Positions 1 through 8,020 of a DNA stretch of 40,839 nt are shown in pieces (position 1 is the first letter of the stretch; each line of letters starts with the position of its first letter). The translations under genes were made by a program, and so were the position numbers. Under the pieces are notes generated by a model that was not told the DNA's origin, ran no database searches, and saw nothing but the letters and a program-made list of their open reading frames with translations. Source of the DNA: an uncultured Flavobacteriaceae bacterium (GTDB lineage: Bacteria > Bacteroidota > Bacteroidia > Flavobacteriales > Flavobacteriaceae); NCBI GenBank assembly GCA_938010765.1, contig CALLVX010000004.1, forward strand, positions 1 to 40,839. The letters run 5' to 3'.

Positions 1-2937
1 CAGATAGATACCAATGTGAACATTCTACCAACGACCATTCCCTATAACAATCCAGATAGGAACAACGGACTGTTGGACCAAAGCAACAACGGTAAGTTCG
101 TACTCACCACCGCAGGGGGCTGCGCAACGGTGATTACACTACAAGTTTTAGGAACATGTGACCCGGGAGAAACTGAAATTTCCCCTAGGTATAATAGAAA
201 TGGTATATGGTGCAATAATGCCAACGTACCATGTGAGAGTGATATTTCGATAAACGAAGGCGACTCCTTAATTTTAAGTATTTTTCCAAATACCGGAACC
301 AACTTTACGATTATAGGTCCTGATGGCGCTGAGTATTCTGGAAATCAAACGTTCACTTCTGTTACGCAGACCCAGGAAGGAAGATATACATTTATTTCTA
401 GCGAAGGTTGTAATACCACCTTAGATGTAACCGTAAACGAAATTGATTGCGCCACGCTTGGTATGCAAACCGAATATCGAATTAATGAAAGTGGACTCTA
501 TTTTGCAGGAGAATCAGAATTAACCATTGACGCCGGTAATACGGTTCGATTGAGCATTCTACCAAATAACTCACCATTTAGTATTCCATTTAGCATTGCT
601 TCTACCTCGTTAAACGGTAATAGTAAAGACTTTAATAGATTTGATCTGGTATTAACAAACCTAGAAGAGGATGACACAGGTTTGTACACATTTACAACTG
701 CCGCAGGTTGTGAAGTTACCTTGCAACTAAATGTAACCCCCTTAGACTGTTCCACTTTTGATTTGGAAACAGAGTATAGAATAAACTCCGAAGCGTTTAT
801 TGGGGGGGAAACAGAAATTGCCTTAGAGGCAGGAAACACACTGGCCCTCAGCATAACTCCAAACGATATTCCTTTCGAAATCACTTCGAATTCAACGAAC
901 GGCAATGCCAAACCATCTGACCTTCAGGATTTGGTTTTGACCAACATTCAGCCAGATGATGCAGGGATATATACGTTTACGGCCGGTTCTGGTTGCGAAG
1001 TTACCCTCAACGTAATTGTGAATATAGCCGACTGTAGCACTTTAGACCTTCAAACGGAGTATCAGATAAATGGGATAGGATCGTATATAGAAAATGCCTC
1101 GGAAGTTGTAGTTGATTTGGGTAGCTCTATTACCTTGAGCATCGTACCTAATGGTACTCCCTTTGGTATTGAATCTACCTCGGTCAATAATAATAGTAAA
1201 CCAACCGACCTAAATGATTTGACACTGACCAGTATCGTAGCTGAAGATGCAGGACTATATACGTTTACGACCGGTTCTGGTTGTGAAGTAACCTTAAATG
1301 TGGTTATAAACGAAGTCGACTGCGAAACCTTTGAATTGGAAACGGAGTATCGTCTTAACAACACTGGCGATTACATCATAGGTGCTAGTGAGGTAACCGT
1401 GGATTTTGGCAGTACCATCACTCTTAGTATACTTCCAAATGACACTCCATTTAGTATCTCATCAAATTCTGATAACGGAAATTCTAAATTACTAGATATA
1501 AATGATTTAACCATTGAAAATCTTGCACCTGAAGATACTGGGACCTACACTTTCACCACGGCCGCAGGTTGTGAAGTGAGTTTGGAACTTATTGTCAACT
1601 GCCCCAGTGGGCCTTTTACCCCTGAATATACTATTGATGTTGTAACTAATAGCGGAGAAGACGTAATAATCGTAGATGCTGGTATTCAGGTTTCATTAAG
1701 TACGGTGGAAAAAAATGTGGCATTTACAATAACAGATCCAGACGGCAATACCACCTCTGGTGATTTAGACCTCGGAGCTATTGCGGTTGATCAAGCAGGA
1801 ACATACATATTTACCTCTATGGAAGGATGTACTGCAATCTTGGACATAATAGTCACAAACCCTTGCTTACCTGGTTCTTTTTCCCCCGAATACACCATTG
1901 ATGGGGTGGTCGGAAGTGGAGAACCAATTTTAACGATTGATTTGGGTACTCCAGTGAGTCTAGGGATTGTTCAAAATGTAGATTTCACAATCACGCTACC
2001 AGATGCATCTGTTGTGAACGGTGATTTTGATCTTGGAAACATTTCTTTTGATCAAGAGGGAAGATACATCTTCACTTTTGCTCCTGGATGTACAGCAAGT
2101 CTAGAGATTTTTGTTGTCGACCCTTGCACGGAGGATCGGTTTGCTCCAGAATACATTATTGATGGGCTATCAGGAAATGGGGAAACATCTTTGACACTTG
2201 ATGAGGGTACTACGGTCGTGCTTGGCTTACTTCAGGCTGGTGTTGATTTTACCATCACAGCCCCCGATAATTCTCTGACCACAAATAGCAATCTCGATTT
2301 AGGTGAAATTACGCTAGCAGATGCTGGGAACTATGTATTCAGTTCTCCGAAAGGTTGCGAAGCAACACTGACTATCAACGTGAACGCAATTGATCCTTGC
2401 CCAGAAGGAAGTGTTACCGCTTCTTACAGTATTGATGGTATTCTTGGAGATGGTGATGAGAGTATTACTATAGATGCTGGTACCGCATTAATACTTGGAA
2501 TTACTCAAAGTACACCTTATTCAATAACATTGCCAGATGGTTCGGTAAACGACGGTGAACTAGGCTTCGCCGGCATTACAACCGAACAAGCCGGAAATTA
2601 CTTATTCACTTCAGAATTAGGGTGTACCACAACTTTATTGATAAACGTACTACCAGTTATTGACCCTGAGGTAAAATTAAAAGATGTTCGGGTATTTCCA
2701 AATCCAACAACCAACGGCACAGTTACCTTGGGGCTTGAAAATTACCTCAATGAACAGTTATTTCTAACCATATACGATATTTACGGAAAAAGAATACGTT
2801 TGGTCTCGGTACCTCAAGACCATCCTGCGGAAGTAACGATAGATCTTACGACCCTGAGCATGGGTACTTATATTTTGGAGATTAGAAGAAGTGAGGTAGA
2901 TGAGAATACTTTAAAAAAGGTACTAAAAAGAAGATAA
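1..2937 (+). CDS. Multi-Ig-repeat cell-surface protein with T9SS sorting domain (5' truncated)
   Basis: The frame is open from base 1, so the true start lies left of the window and the GTG at 16 is not taken as the start. Residue numbers count from that GTG. After a partial repeat there are nine complete Ig-like repeats of about 87-100 residues (48-143, 144-243, 244-338, 339-434, 435-528, 529-616, 617-703, 704-793, 794-883). Each has a tyrosine-corner motif (DxAGxYTFT type), a Cys near its start and a Gly-Cys pair near its end. Repeats 2-5 form one subfamily (TEYRIN...), repeats 6-9 another (PEYTIDG...). Residues 884-973 are a type-A T9SS C-terminal domain (VFPNPTTNG, YDIYGKRI, MGTYILEI). Established for such tails: export by the type IX system and attachment to, or release from, the cell surface. 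A role in adhesion or in holding the polysaccharide made nearby is inference. Confidence 0.85.
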   Translation, partial: QIDTNVNILPTTIPYNNPDRNNGLLDQSNNGKFVLTTAGGCATVITLQVLGTCDPGETEISPRYNRNGIWCNNANVPCESDISINEGDSLILSIFPNTGTNFTIIGPDGAEYSGNQTFTSVTQTQEGRYTFISSEGCNTTLDVTVNEIDCATLGMQTEYRINESGLYFAGESELTIDAGNTVRLSILPNNSPFSIPFSIASTSLNGNSKDFNRFDLVLTNLEEDDTGLYTFTTAAGCEVTLQLNVTPLDCSTFDLETEYRINSEAFIGGETEIALEAGNTLALSITPNDIPFEITSNSTNGNAKPSDLQDLVLTNIQPDDAGIYTFTAGSGCEVTLNVIVNIADCSTLDLQTEYQINGIGSYIENASEVVVDLGSSITLSIVPNGTPFGIESTSVNNNSKPTDLNDLTLTSIVAEDAGLYTFTTGSGCEVTLNVVINEVDCETFELETEYRLNNTGDYIIGASEVTVDFGSTITLSILPNDTPFSISSNSDNGNSKLLDINDLTIENLAPEDTGTYTFTTAAGCEVSLELIVNCPSGPFTPEYTIDVVTNSGEDVIIVDAGIQVSLSTVEKNVAFTITDPDGNTTSGDLDLGAIAVDQAGTYIFTSMEGCTAILDIIVTNPCLPGSFSPEYTIDGVVGSGEPILTIDLGTPVSLGIVQNVDFTITLPDASVVNGDFDLGNISFDQEGRYIFTFAPGCTASLEIFVVDPCTEDRFAPEYIIDGLSGNGETSLTLDEGTTVVLGLLQAGVDFTITAPDNSLTTNSNLDLGEITLADAGNYVFSSPKGCEATLTINVNAIDPCPEGSVTASYSIDGILGDGDESITIDAGTALILGITQSTPYSITLPDGSVNDGELGFAGITTEQAGNYLFTSELGCTTTLLINVLPVIDPEVKLKDVRVFPNPTTNGTVTLGLENYLNEQLFLTIYDIYGKRIRLVSVPQDHPAEVTIDLTTLSMGTYILEIRRSEVDENTLKKVLKRR

Positions 2938-3028
2938 AGAAAAAATACTTCGTCTTTACTGAATATGACAGGAGTTTTTTTGCGAGTTACGTTGTGTTTC
3001 TCTAAAGTAAGGAACTAAAAAAGAGATA

Positions 3029-4063
3029 GTGAAAATATTGGTTACAGGAGCCGCGGGCTTCATCGGGTTCCATGTTACGAAAGTGCTTTTAGCTAAAGAA
3101 CATAATGTCGTGGGGTTAGACAACATTAACGACTATTATGACATAGCACTGAAGTATGATAGGTTGACAACATTGGGTATACCAAAGGAAAAGGCTGAAA
3201 TTCTTAATAAACCTGTCAACAGCACTGTATTTGCGAACAACTTCAAATTTGTTCGTATGAATTTGGAAGACAGGGAACTTCTGCCCACACTATTTGAGAA
3301 TGAAAAATTCGACGTTGTTTGCAATCTTGCTGCTCAGGCGGGAGTGCGCTATAGTTTAGAGAATCCTGAAACGTACATAGACAGTAATATCGTTGGCTTT
3401 TTAAACATTCTGGAATGTAGTCGAAACCATAAAATAAAACACCTGGTCTATGCCAGTAGTTCAAGCGTATATGGTTTAAACAAAAAAACGCCTTTTGAAA
3501 CATCAGATAGTGTAGATCGCCCAATTAGTTTATACGCCGCTTCTAAAAAAAGCAATGAACTTATGGCTCATACTTACAGCCATTTATACAGCATCCCCAC
3601 AACTGGCTTGCGTTTTTTTACCGTATATGGCCCATGGGGCAGGCCTGATATGGCCATGTTCTTGTTTACCGATGCAATAATAAAAGGTAATCCTATAAAA
3701 GTGTTCAATAATGGGGATATGGAGCGTGACTTCACCTATATCGACGATATCACGGAAGGTGTTATTAGAATAATAGAGAAAAAGAAAGAAACTACTTCTA
3801 AATCCGATTTATATAAGATTTACAATATTGGCAACAATAATTCGGTCAAACTATTGGATTTTATCAAAGCAATCGAAAAGTCTTTGGGTATCAAGGCAAA
3901 AATGCAAATGCTACCCATGCAACCAGGCGATGTAAAGAAGACCTGGGCGAACGTAGATGGTTTGATAAATGAATATGGTTATAGCCCCAACACCTCTGTA
4001 GCAACGGGAATTGGAAATTTCGTAGATTGGTATAAACAGTATTATAAAATTAAACCCTCTTGA
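3029..4063 (+). CDS. NAD-dependent epimerase, probable UDP-glucuronate 4-epimerase
   Basis: A 344-residue extended short-chain dehydrogenase with a GTG start. The NAD-binding GAAGFIG lies at 7-13, the SSSSVYG catalytic serine region at 143-149 and YAASK (Tyr169, Lys173) at 169-173. The segment LRFFTVYGPWGRPDMAMFLF is characteristic of the UDP-glucuronate 4-epimerase (CapI/LspL) subfamily, and the length is typical. Expected reaction: UDP-GlcA to UDP-GalA in the cytoplasm. The UDP-glucose dehydrogenase two genes downstream would supply the substrate, which supports the call. The gap of about 90 bases after the upstream repeat protein contains no recognised signal. The exact substrate (GlcA or another UDP-hexuronate) cannot be fixed from sequence. 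Confidence 0.83.
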   Translation: MKILVTGAAGFIGFHVTKVLLAKEHNVVGLDNINDYYDIALKYDRLTTLGIPKEKAEILNKPVNSTVFANNFKFVRMNLEDRELLPTLFENEKFDVVCNLAAQAGVRYSLENPETYIDSNIVGFLNILECSRNHKIKHLVYASSSSVYGLNKKTPFETSDSVDRPISLYAASKKSNELMAHTYSHLYSIPTTGLRFFTVYGPWGRPDMAMFLFTDAIIKGNPIKVFNNGDMERDFTYIDDITEGVIRIIEKKKETTSKSDLYKIYNIGNNNSVKLLDFIKAIEKSLGIKAKMQMLPMQPGDVKKTWANVDGLINEYGYSPNTSVATGIGNFVDWYKQYYKIKPS

Positions 4064-4134
4064 GATTGACGCTGCCAATATCTATTAAACAATAGTTCCC
4101 AAATCGAAATTACAGTGCTTGCCACCTTAGAATA

Positions 4135-4165
4135 TTGGTAATTTAAGTTTCTTTACCCATCTTTG
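4135..4165 (+). promoter_or_regulatory. Bacteroidota-type promoter candidate upstream of the WbpP-like epimerase
   Basis: TTG at 4135-4137 is followed after 20 bases by CATCTTTG at 4158-4165. This fits the Bacteroidota housekeeping consensus TTG...TAnnTTTG with one mismatch in the -7 element. It lies 24 bases before the ATG at 4189, giving a short leader, and would let the epimerase/dehydrogenase pair be transcribed separately from the gene at 3029. Confidence 0.5.
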
Positions 4166-4188
4166 CACCTTCTATTTTATATACAACA

Positions 4189-5184
4189 ATGTTTATGTCT
4201 TACGAACTCGATTCCAACCTGCATATTTTAGTTACAGGAGGTGCTGGCTTTATAGGTTCCAACTTATGTGAAACCCTTTTAAACAATGGAAACAGTGTCG
4301 TATGTCTCGATAACTTCGCTACCGGAAAGAGAACGAATATCGCGCACTTATTGGGAAACAAAAAATTTAAATTGATCGAAGGTGATATTCGAAATGCCGA
4401 ACAATGTAGGGAAGCCTGTAGTAATGTTGATTTTGTATTACATCAAGCCGCTTTAGGATCCGTACCTAGATCTATAAATGATCCTGTAACAAGCAATGAG
4501 GTCAATGTATCAGGTTTTTTAAACATGTTAGTGGCGGCCAGGGATGCCAATGTGAAAAGATTTATTTATGCGGCAAGTTCTTCAACCTATGGAGATTCAA
4601 AAAAATTACCTAAAATCGAAGATGAAATAGGAAAACCACTGTCCCCATATGCAATAACGAAATATGTGAACGAATTGTATGCAGGAATTTTTAGTAGCAC
4701 CTACGGCATGGAGACTATAGGGCTTCGCTATTTTAACGTTTTTGGTAGAAAGCAAGACCCGGATGGGGCATACGCAGCAGTGATTCCGAAATTTGTGATG
4801 CAGCTTATGAAGTATGAATCTCCTGTAATTAACGGGGATGGTTCTTACTCAAGAGATTTCACCTATATCGACAATGTAATACAAATGAACATCTTGGCAA
4901 TATTGGCCAATAATAAAGATGCCATAAACACCGTTTACAACGTGGCCTATGGTGAGCGCACCGACCTGAACGAACTAGTTGCTTTGCTAAAGAACTATTT
5001 AGGTGAATTTGATGAAAAAATTCGAGATGTTCAGGTTGTTCATGGTGATAAAAGACAAGGAGATGTGCCTCATTCCTTAGCATCTATTGAAAAAGCAAAA
5101 AAGCTGCTGGGATATAACCCGCAGTATAATATAATCAACGGATTAAGAGAATCGGTTGAATGGTATTGGGAAAATTTAAAATAA
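4189..5184 (+). CDS. SDR epimerase, probable UDP-N-acetylglucosamine 4-epimerase (WbpP/TviC type)
   Basis: 331 residues. GGAGFIG is at 17-23, and the Tyr-Lys pair is in YAITK (154-158). Phrases seen here and typical of WbpP/TviC/WbgU are HQAALGSVPRSINDP (85-99) and FGRKQDPDGAYAAVIPKF. Expected role: interconversion of UDP-GlcNAc and UDP-GalNAc (or of their uronic acids) in the cytoplasm for polysaccharide assembly. The dehydrogenase gene begins 7 bases after its stop, so the two are probably co-transcribed. ATG at 4189 is used; an in-frame ATG at 4195 is an equally possible start. A UDP-hexuronate as natural substrate is an alternative, as with TviC, because the gene sits beside a dehydrogenase. 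Confidence 0.8.
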   Translation: MFMSYELDSNLHILVTGGAGFIGSNLCETLLNNGNSVVCLDNFATGKRTNIAHLLGNKKFKLIEGDIRNAEQCREACSNVDFVLHQAALGSVPRSINDPVTSNEVNVSGFLNMLVAARDANVKRFIYAASSSTYGDSKKLPKIEDEIGKPLSPYAITKYVNELYAGIFSSTYGMETIGLRYFNVFGRKQDPDGAYAAVIPKFVMQLMKYESPVINGDGSYSRDFTYIDNVIQMNILAILANNKDAINTVYNVAYGERTDLNELVALLKNYLGEFDEKIRDVQVVHGDKRQGDVPHSLASIEKAKKLLGYNPQYNIINGLRESVEWYWENLK

Positions 5185-5191
5185 TTAAAGA

Positions 5192-6520
5192 ATGAATTTA
5201 ACAGTTATAGGTACCGGTTATGTAGGATTAGTAAGTGGTACATGCTTTGCGGAAATGGGTAACACCGTTACGTGTATTGATGTTGACTCTAAAAAAATAG
5301 AGGACTTAAAAAAAGGGATTATCCCTATATATGAACCAGGGCTCGAAGCAATGGTGGCACGAAATGTAAACAATAAAACATTGCGTTTCAGTACTGATCT
5401 TTCAAAAAATTTAGAAAAATGTGATATTGCTTTCATTGCGGTGGGCACTCCCATGGGGGATGATGGTTCCGCAGATTTGCAATACGTTCTTCAGGTAGCG
5501 AAAGAAATAGGGCAACACATGACACATAAATTAATTGTAGTTGACAAGTCTACCGTCCCGGTAGGTACAGCTGATAAAGTGAGAGGCGTCATTAAAGAAG
5601 AACTGACCAAACGAAATCTACAACTTGAATTCGACGTAGTTTCAAATCCTGAATTTCTGAAGGAAGGTGATGCAATCAATGATTTCATGAAACCTGACCG
5701 TGTTGTTGTAGGTTCCGATGATGATGAGGCAACAGATAAAATGAGGGCGCTATATTCCCCATTTTTCAGAAGTAGCGCTGACAGGTTGATCACTATGGAT
5801 GTAAGATCTGCAGAAATGACCAAATATGTGGCAAACGCGATGCTGGCAACGAAAATTTCATTTATGAATGAAATTGCAAACATATGTGAACTTGTCGATG
5901 CCGATGTAAATAAGGTAAGGCTTGGAATAGGCTCAGATAGTAGAATCGGGTATAGCTTTATCTATCCCGGTAGTGGATATGGTGGTTCTTGCTTCCCCAA
6001 AGATGTGAAAGCCCTAAAGAAAACAGCCGAAGAACATGGCTATACCGCCAAACTAATAACTTCTGTAGAAGACGTAAACAACAAGCAAAAATTGGTGATT
6101 GCCAAGAAGGTAATTAACCGATTTGGTGAGGATTTAAGCGGAAAAACGTTCGCAGTATGGGGATTGGCGTTTAAACCTGAAACTGATGATATGAGAGAAG
6201 CTCCATCCATATACATCATCAAAGAACTAGTTAAACGGGGCGCTAAAATAAACGCCTACGATCCAAAAGCTATGGAAGAAGCCCAACATTTCTACCTTAA
6301 GGATGAAAAAAATATTTCGTACTTCAATTCAAAGTATGAAACTTTGAAAGGTGCAGATGCCATGATATTGTTGACAGAATGGAAAGAATTTAGATCTCCC
6401 GATTTTGAAGAACTGCAGGTACAGCTAAAAGAACCGGTAATTTTCGATGGAAGAAATCAGTACAATCACGAAAGAATGCTGAAAAAAGGTTTTGAATATT
6501 TTCAAATAGGAAAAAAATAA
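5192..6520 (+). CDS. ugd: UDP-glucose 6-dehydrogenase family protein
   Basis: A 442-residue UDP-glucose/GDP-mannose dehydrogenase. The N-terminal NAD-binding fold begins MNLTVIGTGYVG (GxGYVG at 7-12). VGTP and STVPVGT motifs follow, then the catalytic cysteine (about residue 267) in GSGYGGSCFPKD and a C-terminal domain with FAVWGLAFKPETDDMREAPS. Length and motifs match the Ugd branch rather than the WbpA/WbpO UDP-HexNAc dehydrogenases. Reaction: UDP-glucose plus 2 NAD+ to UDP-glucuronate. With the epimerase at 3029 it would make UDP-GalA. It is the last gene of its unit, and a strong hairpin terminator lies 40 bases after the stop. Confidence 0.9.
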   Translation: MNLTVIGTGYVGLVSGTCFAEMGNTVTCIDVDSKKIEDLKKGIIPIYEPGLEAMVARNVNNKTLRFSTDLSKNLEKCDIAFIAVGTPMGDDGSADLQYVLQVAKEIGQHMTHKLIVVDKSTVPVGTADKVRGVIKEELTKRNLQLEFDVVSNPEFLKEGDAINDFMKPDRVVVGSDDDEATDKMRALYSPFFRSSADRLITMDVRSAEMTKYVANAMLATKISFMNEIANICELVDADVNKVRLGIGSDSRIGYSFIYPGSGYGGSCFPKDVKALKKTAEEHGYTAKLITSVEDVNNKQKLVIAKKVINRFGEDLSGKTFAVWGLAFKPETDDMREAPSIYIIKELVKRGAKINAYDPKAMEEAQHFYLKDEKNISYFNSKYETLKGADAMILLTEWKEFRSPDFEELQVQLKEPVIFDGRNQYNHERMLKKGFEYFQIGKK

Positions 6521-6559
6521 AGGCCAGCAATGTACCTTTTACAATGAATAATTACTATT

Positions 6560-6599
6560 AAAAAATGGGTCGAATATTTAATATTCGACCTATTTTTTT
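6560..6599. terminator. Strong, probably bidirectional, intrinsic terminator
   Basis: The perfect 10-bp inverted repeat GGTCGAATAT / ATATTCGACC (6568-6577 and 6581-6590) has a 3-base loop, an A-run before it and a T-run after it (6593-6599). It can end transcription of the dehydrogenase from the left and of the reverse-strand deacetylase from the right. Confidence 0.9.
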
Positions 6600-6762
6600 A
6601 ATGCTACTTTTAATTTTTGTCGTTGTACCAACCATTTAAAATAGAGAAAACTAAACGTCTCCCCTATTTACTCCCATAAAGCAAGAGTTGGCGCATAACG
6701 GTAAGAAATAAAAATCAATAATTTTCGATTAGAAAACTTATCCAAACCATTTTATAAGTTCA

Positions 6763-7647
6763 CTAGGTGTACTCATCTGGGATAAAATTCGATCTTAAAT
6801 CCGCTTTTTTAGCACTTTGTGCAATGAAGTGCATAATGTGCCCAAGTTTCCAAGCAGCGATTACCTGATCACGACGAATGAACAATTCGTTTTTATGGAT
6901 AGGGGCACTTGTACTAATATGACATCCTCTTTCAGCGGTAGAACATGAATCATACCCTACTCTGAACACCAAATCGAAAGCAGTTTTGTTGAAATCAAAG
7001 AAACGACCATAAGGATATGCAAAATGTAAAATCGGACCGCATTTTTTTTCTAAAATAGCCTTACATTCCACGAGATCATCATGAACTTCTGTCGATGACA
7101 TGTCGATAATATTGGTATGATTCACTGTATGGGAGCCTATCTCGTGTCCCCGTTTTTGCAATTCATGCACATCATTCCAATTCATAAATTCAATTGGAGG
7201 CATTCTCAAGCGTTCAGAGCAAAATTCCTTTACCCAATAATCATCTTTCACCCCAATACTTACAGGGTTTAGAAAAAAACAACAATTAGCTCCGTAACGT
7301 TCCAAGATTTCTGCGGCCTTCAGGTTGTTCTTAAATCCGTCATCAGAACTCCAAGAGATATACGGCTTGTCGATATCACCTAAAAGTAAACGTCTAACAG
7401 CTTCCGAATGCGAAATAAAAGTGTGATTCTTGGCAAGTTCCTTTAGCAACCTTTCAAATTTTTCAATTTCATCATCAAAAACGTGATGAATGAACAAAAA
7501 TTGAATTCTAGGTTTTTTAAGCGCTTCCTCTAACCCTAACAATGTATTGCGGGTAGTGAGTAAATTAAGTGCTATGTCCCTGGCTATCCCTCTTAAAGAA
7601 ATACCTTGAAAGTCCTTTACCCCAGTAAAATTCTCAGTATAAATCAA
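6763..7647 (-). CDS. Polysaccharide deacetylase (NodB homology domain) family protein
   Basis: 294 residues, carbohydrate esterase 4-like. Motif 1 is SSDDGF (Asp102 and Asp103, catalytic base and metal ligand). Motif 2 is SHTVNH (metal ligands His173 and His177). Motif 3 is FAYPYG (209-214). No signal peptide or membrane segment is seen, so it probably acts in the cytoplasm on a lipid-linked intermediate or a soluble sugar. The only usable start before the domain is the TTG at 7647, because an in-frame stop lies 2 codons further upstream. It is a single reverse gene between two forward polysaccharide units, with its own promoter element at 7678-7685 and the terminator at 6560-6599. Substrate unknown; N-deacetylation of a HexNAc in the local polysaccharide is inference. 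Confidence 0.8.
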   Translation of the reverse strand: MIYTENFTGVKDFQGISLRGIARDIALNLLTTRNTLLGLEEALKKPRIQFLFIHHVFDDEIEKFERLLKELAKNHTFISHSEAVRRLLLGDIDKPYISWSSDDGFKNNLKAAEILERYGANCCFFLNPVSIGVKDDYWVKEFCSERLRMPPIEFMNWNDVHELQKRGHEIGSHTVNHTNIIDMSSTEVHDDLVECKAILEKKCGPILHFAYPYGRFFDFNKTAFDLVFRVGYDSCSTAERGCHISTSAPIHKNELFIRRDQVIAAWKLGHIMHFIAQSAKKADLRSNFIPDEYT

Positions 7648-8020
7648 TATAACTTATTTGTGCTGGCCTTGTAATCGCAAATTTACTTAAAATTGACATA
7701 CTAGGTTGCTATATCAAGTTGTAAAACCAAGTCAATAAAGTGATTAAATTACCGGATATTGACAATCAGTAAAATCACTTATCCGTTAAAAATGTTAAAA
7801 AAAAGTGTATTTCATCGAATAAATCAACACTTAAACATCTTAATACAAGAATTGAAGCGTATTTTGTCAAGTGATTTACCTAGAAAGCGTCATTCATCGA
7901 AAAGTGCCGACCCGTTCATCGAAAAAATTTGGTTTCGCTGAAAAAACCGAAAAATAAAATTCATTTTTGTTATCCAAAATCTTACAATTCAAAATTAAAC
8001 CTATCTTAAACCTACAACCT
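7648..8020. other. Divergent intergenic region (373 bp)
   Basis: This AT-rich stretch separates the reverse deacetylase from the forward lipoprotein and should hold both promoters. I see one good element, CAAATTTA at 7678-7685 (TAAATTTG on the reverse strand), for the deacetylase. A forward open frame at 7759-7941 is not supported as a gene. No repeat or RNA gene was recognised. Confidence 0.6.
7678..7685 (-). promoter_or_regulatory. Possible -7 promoter element of the deacetylase gene
   Basis: Read on the reverse strand this is TAAATTTG followed by C, an exact match to the Bacteroidota -7 element TAnnTTTG, placed 30 bases before the TTG start. No TTG was found at the expected -33 distance, so confidence is limited. 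Confidence 0.4.

Noticed and set aside
700..1580. Regularly spaced similar DNA words, at first suggestive of a repeat array such as CRISPR
   Set aside because: The spacing is near 290 bases, the frame is open throughout, and the words encode the conserved Gly-Cys segment of Ig-like repeats.
7759..7941. A 60-codon forward open frame between the deacetylase and the lipoprotein
   Set aside because: It starts with TTG, has Lys/Ser/Arg-rich composition with no recognised motif, and overlaps the likely promoter region; no evidence that it is translated.
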